From the NCBI GenBank assembly GCA_008973525.1, contig WACJ01000287.1, forward strand, positions 186,001 through 250,000: 64,000 nt of DNA, read 5' to 3'. Source of the stretch: Stenopsyche tienmushanensis. Taxonomy: Eukaryota; Arthropoda; Insecta; Trichoptera; Stenopsychidae. The stretch's first letter is position 1; each line of letters starts with the position of its first letter. The notes below the pieces were generated by a model. The model was not told the DNA's origin and did not search any database. It worked only from the letters and a program-made list of their open reading frames with translations. The position numbers and the translations under genes were made by a program. Below are positions 58,681 through 64,000 of the stretch, piece after piece.

Positions 58681-61025
58681 TTGTGATCATGTGTGAACGG
58701 TAGTGTGAAGTCGTATTAAAAGTGTCGAATCGAGTGCTTTGAATAATCTCTTCACTATGTGATTCCTATTCTTAAAAAAATATATTTGCTTGTGTATTTA
58801 TTGCCAAATTGTATATAAATATATATCGATCCTTAAATCTCCATCGCCGAAATGCATAAAGACGGAGATTTTATTGAATATTTGTACACTACTGGACTGT
58901 CGAAACTAGTCAATTGTTTTTCATGTATTTGAACGAAATGTATAGTTTATTATATAGAAAATTCTGTAAATGTCTTAGTATTTAACTTATTATTAATGAG
59001 TCATGCGATAAATATTTTTGCATTAAACGCTTATAAACACATTCGTCTTTTATCATTGGTATTATTTGATCCCATGCAATCACACAGGTTATATTAATTA
59101 TGAGATTATGGTACATCCGAAATGCTCACGCGGAAAAATCTATGATAAATATTGGGAGCGCAGAAGAATTTCGCCCGATTAATCAGCGATAATAAATTGA
59201 TTTTATTTCATCCTTATTGATGATCCGAATTTATTCGCAAAAAATATTTTGATCGGCGCCCATTAAATCGGACAATGTCAAATGTTGGAATTTTGCGTGA
59301 AATGTCGGATGTTTTGACCCGCGGCTTTTTGATATTTGCAAACCAAATGGACCACTTTTTGAATATTTATATAGCAATCGCGATTTAATGATCCATAAAA
59401 TGATGTCATGCATTATGTGCAGCTCTTTCTCAGATTCGAAATGCGATTTCGGAGGAATCGTTTGAATAAATTATCCATCATTTTGGAATGTTTTAATTTT
59501 GAAAGTTACTACCGAAATTATAATAATTACCCTCGACTGCCTCGAATCAAATTTTACGTGTAATAAATTCAAACTATCGGATAATTTCATAGACAGTCTG
59601 TTCAACAAAGAGTTGATGGTTCTGATGGATATTTTATCTGATCGTCGGGATGAAATTTTTTTGTCTTGTTTAATTACGGTATTCCATATAACGAGCCTAT
59701 TTTGATCCCTTAAACAAGGGCACATGGAATATTAATATTTAAAATCTATTCTTTAACGATCTCATCTAAATAGCCTATTAAACTGTCGATTATTTGCAAG
59801 ATGGCATCAGCTTGAGGATACACCAGTTCATTGATTAATGAAACCGTTTTATTTTTCGAATTTGCATTTAATATCATTTCCATGCTTATAAACAGACATC
59901 CAGGCTGTTATTAAAATTATAATAATATTTTTTGCCCAATTATGAATATGAAGCATCAAACGAGCTCCTTCTGATAATTTCATCTCCGATCAAAACGAGT
60001 CTTTGGATTAAACCTATAAACATCGTATAATTTTATGCATTTCAATCATGAAAAAAAAATGTTATGGAATGACGCTGAATTGATGTTCTACTCTAAATCA
60101 TAATTATATTGATTGAGAAATTTAATACGGCCGATATTAATTCCTTCTATGGATATTCAATCATCGAATTGAAGCCTCGACTACCGCGGAGAGCAAATAT
60201 TTGCCTATCGTTTTTTTTTTCTTCGTCGAAGACGCCTCGACTCCGTCCGAATATTGTTAATCGATAATCCCAGAGATTGGATTCGATTCGGTCGAGGTTT
60301 TAATTTGGACGCGCTTTTGATGAAGGAGGAGTGGAAAAAAGACGATGAATATCGGCGAAGTGAAGTGAAAGTGGGCGAAGCCCCGAGTAGAAATAAATAA
60401 ATAATATTAGGACTATCCGCGGAGATCTGACCCGCCCATCGCGTGTAACTTTTTAATTTGAAATTCCGAGGGTCCGAAGCAATAAATTCTTCTTCGGGCC
60501 CGACTGCTGCATGGCTGCCATTTGGGATTCGTATCATCGTGCTTTCATTTACCTGACCTTTCCATTGAGATGTTAGCCTGTGGGATCTTGAAGGCTCAAT
60601 TTTCGTGATGGGATGATACCATCTAAGATCGTATGCTCATTGAGTCCATTAAAGATGCGTGCAAAGTGAAAATGTGGGTGGCCATTAGAGGCTCAAATTT
60701 GATATTCGAATATTTAACCAAATATTCCAATAATATCCTTGAAATTAATTTTGGACAAAGCACCATCAAGTGGCAATCTATTGTGGAAGGAAAACCACTC
60801 AAAACATGTTTTCAAAGCCTGATTATTTATAATTTTTGTATGTATCATTTTTTTATAATAATGCAAGTTTATAGTGCAGATTTAAATGTATTAACACACT
60901 TTAGTCGGGCGCGAACGATGCAGTCTTTAATTGAACTTTTTTGTCCTCATTTCTTAAAAATGTAAATATTTTGTTCTAATTATGACCTCTGTGAAGAGAT
61001 TCTACTACACTACGTCAAATTAATA
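58681..61025. other. Intergenic 3' of the Toll gene
   Basis: AT-rich with a GC-richer patch at 60180-60600; frames up to 110 residues (60205-60537 minus, 60633-60965 plus) show no recognised family. Could include distal 3' UTR of the Toll gene near its start. Confidence 0.4.
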
Positions 61026-61632
61026 TATCAGGTCAGTTCAAAAGTTCGTGCGCATTTTTTTAAATAGTGTAAATAAAACACAATTTAACATTTTAATCAA
61101 TGAGATATTTTCCTCCACTATCTACAATTTCTTGCCATTTTACAGGTAGATTTTTAATTCCATTGCTGTAGTAAGACACTGGTTTTGATGGAAAAAAAAC
61201 TTGAAAGCCCATTTTGTACATTTTGTTTAGAATTTAACTTTTTCCTGGTAAAAAAAAGGTAAGGCACAAAATAAGTGAAAATCACTTAGGGCAAATTTGA
61301 GGAGTAAGCAGGATGCGGCAAAAGCTCCCAATTAAATTCACGAATGTTTTGCAGCATGCGGTCAAGCGTTATTATGATGAAACAACATGTTCTTGATATT
61401 CACCAATTGCGGGCGTTTTTTAATCTATTCATAATAAACCACACCATACATATCCCACCAAACAAGCTGTTAACTGTAACTCTGATTCCACAAGATGTTC
61501 AAGAACGTCGTTATCGAAATTAACAGGACGTCCTGAACGGGGTTCATCATAAATGCTGCTTTCTACAACTTTAAATTTTTTAAACCATTTCTGGGCATTC
61601 CTTATACTAATAGAATGTTCATCATGTACACT

Positions 61633-61694
61633 CAAATTTCTTTTTGTGCGACTTTTTTTTGTGCGATTTCGAAGTTATGCTATTTTTTTAAAAG

Positions 61695-61737
<43 letters not shown>

Positions 61738-62113
61738 CCGATCCTACCATTATGAAATCTTTTAACGCGTTTTTCTCAAAATACCTTTTTCAACATGCTT
61801 GACATCATGTCTCTCTAAGTTTTAATTAAAAATAAAGTCAAAAAATGACTTGACTAAATTTTTTTTTAAATAGTCGCCTTTTTGTGATTTATTTTTTTTG
61901 AGTTAGGGACTATAGTGACATTATTTTTTTCTGTTTTTCTATTAACTTTTTTTATGCGATTTTGAATATATTTTATATAGCTGTTTCAATGTTATGCGGT
62001 TTTTAAAATCCATGAAACGCATCTTCACTTTTTTTTTTATGTAAGACAGCTTTTTTTGTGCGATTTCTTTTTATACGATTTTTCGCGGAACGCATCAACC
62101 GTACAAAAAAAGG
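61633..62113 (+). mobile_element. Non-autonomous repeat inserted into the mariner
   Basis: 481 bp bounded by TGTACACT on both sides (61625-61632, 62114-62121). The ends are loosely inverted (CTTTTTGTGCG against TTTTTTGTACGG). It contains several TGCGATTT.GAAGTTATG modules (61671, about 61960-62000, 62060), the same module that bounds composite repeats A and B, plus an (AT)n tract. Related sequence in reverse lies at 13.64-14.11 kb. No coding content. Confidence 0.75.
61697..61735. repeat. (AT)n microsatellite
   Basis: About 19 uninterrupted AT units inside the insertion; likely variable in length. Confidence 0.95.
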
Positions 62114-62335
62114 TGTACACTATTATTTTTTATTGCTGCATATCTGGCAGATTCGCCATAGAAAAATAGAAAATATACGTTTGTATTGATTAATTGTTAG
62201 CAAACCGACTAATAGACTAGTAAAGCGACGACAAATTTTGACAGCTTCAAAATGTATTGCTAAAATTTGTTTTATTTACACTACATATTTAAAATTTTTC
62301 CAAAAAGGCGCACGAACTTTTGGACTGACCCGATA

Positions 62336-64000
62336 CTGTATAGTATATAGTAATACTTATCTGCATTACCGACCAAAAGTATGTTAACAATAAAATCGAC
62401 ATCGATGCAAGCTAATTTTTCAACAGCGTAAATAATTAAAAACGAACTCAGGACTAGTTTTGAAATTTTATACATATGAATCATTTTTTATTAAATTTTA
62501 CAAACATAAATCTTAATAATAATCAAATAAATACTGCGGTGCAATTCAAAAACCGTTTGAATTTATTCACATATAATAACTGACAGAGCGACATTCGGTC
62601 ATCTTGCGCGAACGATCTCAAAAATATTTCCACGAACGATAAATTACAGCGGCAAAAACTCGATAATTTATGCCGGTAGTCAATGGGTTACTTTGAAAAA
62701 ATGCATCTCCAATATCATATCGCCATTCATGGATATTTTAAATATGTTTGTAAATCTAATTTCGAAGATGATGCCATTCACACCTCAGTATCAAATTTTA
62801 CTGATATCTCAATCCAGTGGCACGCGCTTTTGATATTGGCACAATTGCTAGAATTATTTGATTTATAAATTCTCATTTTTTAAGTGCCATTTCATTTACT
62901 TTGATTCTGAGCATGAATTCAGTTGCTGATATTGTCGTTCGAATGTGTGGATAAAATACCACATTTTCATATCATTATCGATCATTTATAATGTGCCATA
63001 TTTATGCAAATATGATAAGATAAAATATTCGGTATAAATTTGCATTGTTATCAGTTTGGAATACATGTTTCGATTCTATTGATCGATCGTGCAATTTTGT
63101 ATTCTCTGTTGTTCTTTTCTTATTTCGATGATCTGATTTGCAATTATTAACTCAGATGTGCTCATTGTACTATGTAAATATTTATAATTTTAAGCGTTAA
63201 AATCTCAGATTTGATTAATTGATTCCCGCAATAAGTGGTGTTGATTGAATCAGCGTTTAGCGATTGCGTTTTCTTTGCAATAAAATGCAATTGAGTGTTA
63301 ATTTCAACACTTATCGTTTAATGACTTTCCACTGTCAATTACGCAGACTTCGAGCTTGAAGGCGGCGTTATTTTTGTCATATAAAATCAATAGGAACTCC
63401 CATGAGTAATAAAATTGTTCATGTCGAATCAAATTTGTCTGGAATTGTGAGGGTCTTTCGAGTTACGACGTCGTCGATAAATCAGTAACGTCACGGCGTA
63501 AAGCGCAATCGTCTTGCATTATAACGGATCCGGTATTGATATAGAATGGCAGTGTGACGAATCAGGTAATGGATTGAATGCTCCTCCCGAAGGGTGGTTG
63601 ATGATGAGAACCACGTGACCCATGGACCGACATAAAAGAGTTTCATCAGAACTCCATCCGCCGGTCCACTTCCGTTCATTTGTTGGTATCGAGCGGATTG
63701 AGTTTCAACGCATCAATGCATTCGTTCAATTAAGAAAAAAAAAGAGGAAACATGTCATGTTGGAAGATTCGGATATTTGTAATGCTTACTGGCGATCTTT
63801 TCACTGGCGACGATTGGGGGTTGCATGCGAAAATTCGTTCCAATGCCGGTGCATTCATTGCGAACAAGTGAGCTTAGAAATTCGCACAAAGGCCACCATA
63901 TCAAAACATATTTTTTTATAATTAGCCATGCCATCGATTGTGATATTATTGTGTACGGTAGTCATCAGACGCCACTGCACTGCCGGTATATCACGATTGT
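62336..64000. other. Intergenic; nothing recognised
   Basis: AT-rich until ~63330, then somewhat GC-richer. The last frame (63622-63921, 99 residues) shows no recognised domain. The window ends in non-assigned DNA. Confidence 0.4.

Larger units (their letters stand above)
61080..62180 (-). pseudogene. Mariner transposase, split and internally deleted
   Basis: The minus strand reads YGESARYAAIKNNS near 62170-62122 and, after the insertion, VHDEHSISIRNAQKWFKKF with the following DEPRSGRP (61630-61530), the first helix-turn-helix and linker of a mariner transposase. Then a large deletion removes the first catalytic block. The second block reads FHHNNA, a stop, PHAA (61370-61340), with the catalytic aspartate changed to asparagine. 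The third block ALSDFHLF (about 61275) keeps its aspartate. Many stops follow. Inactive even without the insertion. Confidence 0.85.
61028..62333 (-). mobile_element. Mariner element with nested insertion
   Basis: 1,306 bp between TA at 61026-61027 and 62334-62335. The terminal repeats pair over about 33 bp: TCAGGTCAGTTCAAAAGTTC on the left against the complement of the right, TCGGGTCAGTCCAAAAGTTC, both continuing GTGCGC and T-rich. It holds a broken transposase on the minus strand and a ~481-bp foreign insertion (61633-62113) inside that gene. Confidence 0.9.

Overview
This window is eukaryotic nuclear DNA, very probably from an insect. It is AT-rich, has almost no long open reading frames, is full of decayed transposons of types common in insects (Tc1/mariner, hAT, pogo, piggyBac-like, Helitron, a tRNA-derived SINE), and carries one long intact gene for a long-type Toll receptor with the cysteine-rich signature of the insect Toll-2/6/7/8/10 group. 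I cannot name the species or order. No bacterial, plasmid or CRISPR features are visible.

Layout. 1-54 kb is a gene-poor desert. Its identifiable content is mobile-element debris: a Helitron helicase remnant (2.0-3.5 kb, minus); a composite repeat (4.5-5.3 kb) whose near-full-length relative lies at 19.9-20.7 kb, with partial relatives near 22.5, 23.0, 32.1 and 48.4 kb; short or broken mariner copies at 5.6, 12.2, 27.0 and 43.8 kb; hAT remains at 28.4-29.3, 48.7 and 51.3-51.5 kb; a SINE with a clean target-site duplication at 31.55-31.77 kb; a pogo/jerky-type transposase ruin at 36.1-37.1 kb; a piggyBac-like scrap at 40.5 kb; and a rearranged transposase scrap at 41.2 kb. GC-richer islands at 14.65-15.25, 39.85-40.4 and 52.17-52.85 kb have no recognised coding content and may be regulatory or older insertions.

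54.2-58.7 kb holds the only confident host gene: a 1,312-residue single-exon Toll receptor on the plus strand. Upstream lies a TATA-less core promoter candidate (initiator plus a correctly spaced DPE) and two short upstream ORFs; downstream are polyadenylation signals. The ectodomain and membrane segment look intact. The TIR domain is full length but divergent, above all in the box-2/BB loop.

58.7-64 kb is again gene-poor. Its main feature is a mariner (61.03-62.33 kb) with good terminal inverted repeats, whose transposase is split by a later insertion of about 481 bp. Reading across the insertion with one copy of the flanking 8-bp repeat rejoins the transposase frame.

I found no coherent undescribed multi-gene system. 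The most original signals are the composite repeat family (terminal direct repeats, TTAA-CCCTTTG-type internal edge), its smaller relatives, the nested insertion in the mariner, and the unusual TIR domain of the Toll gene.
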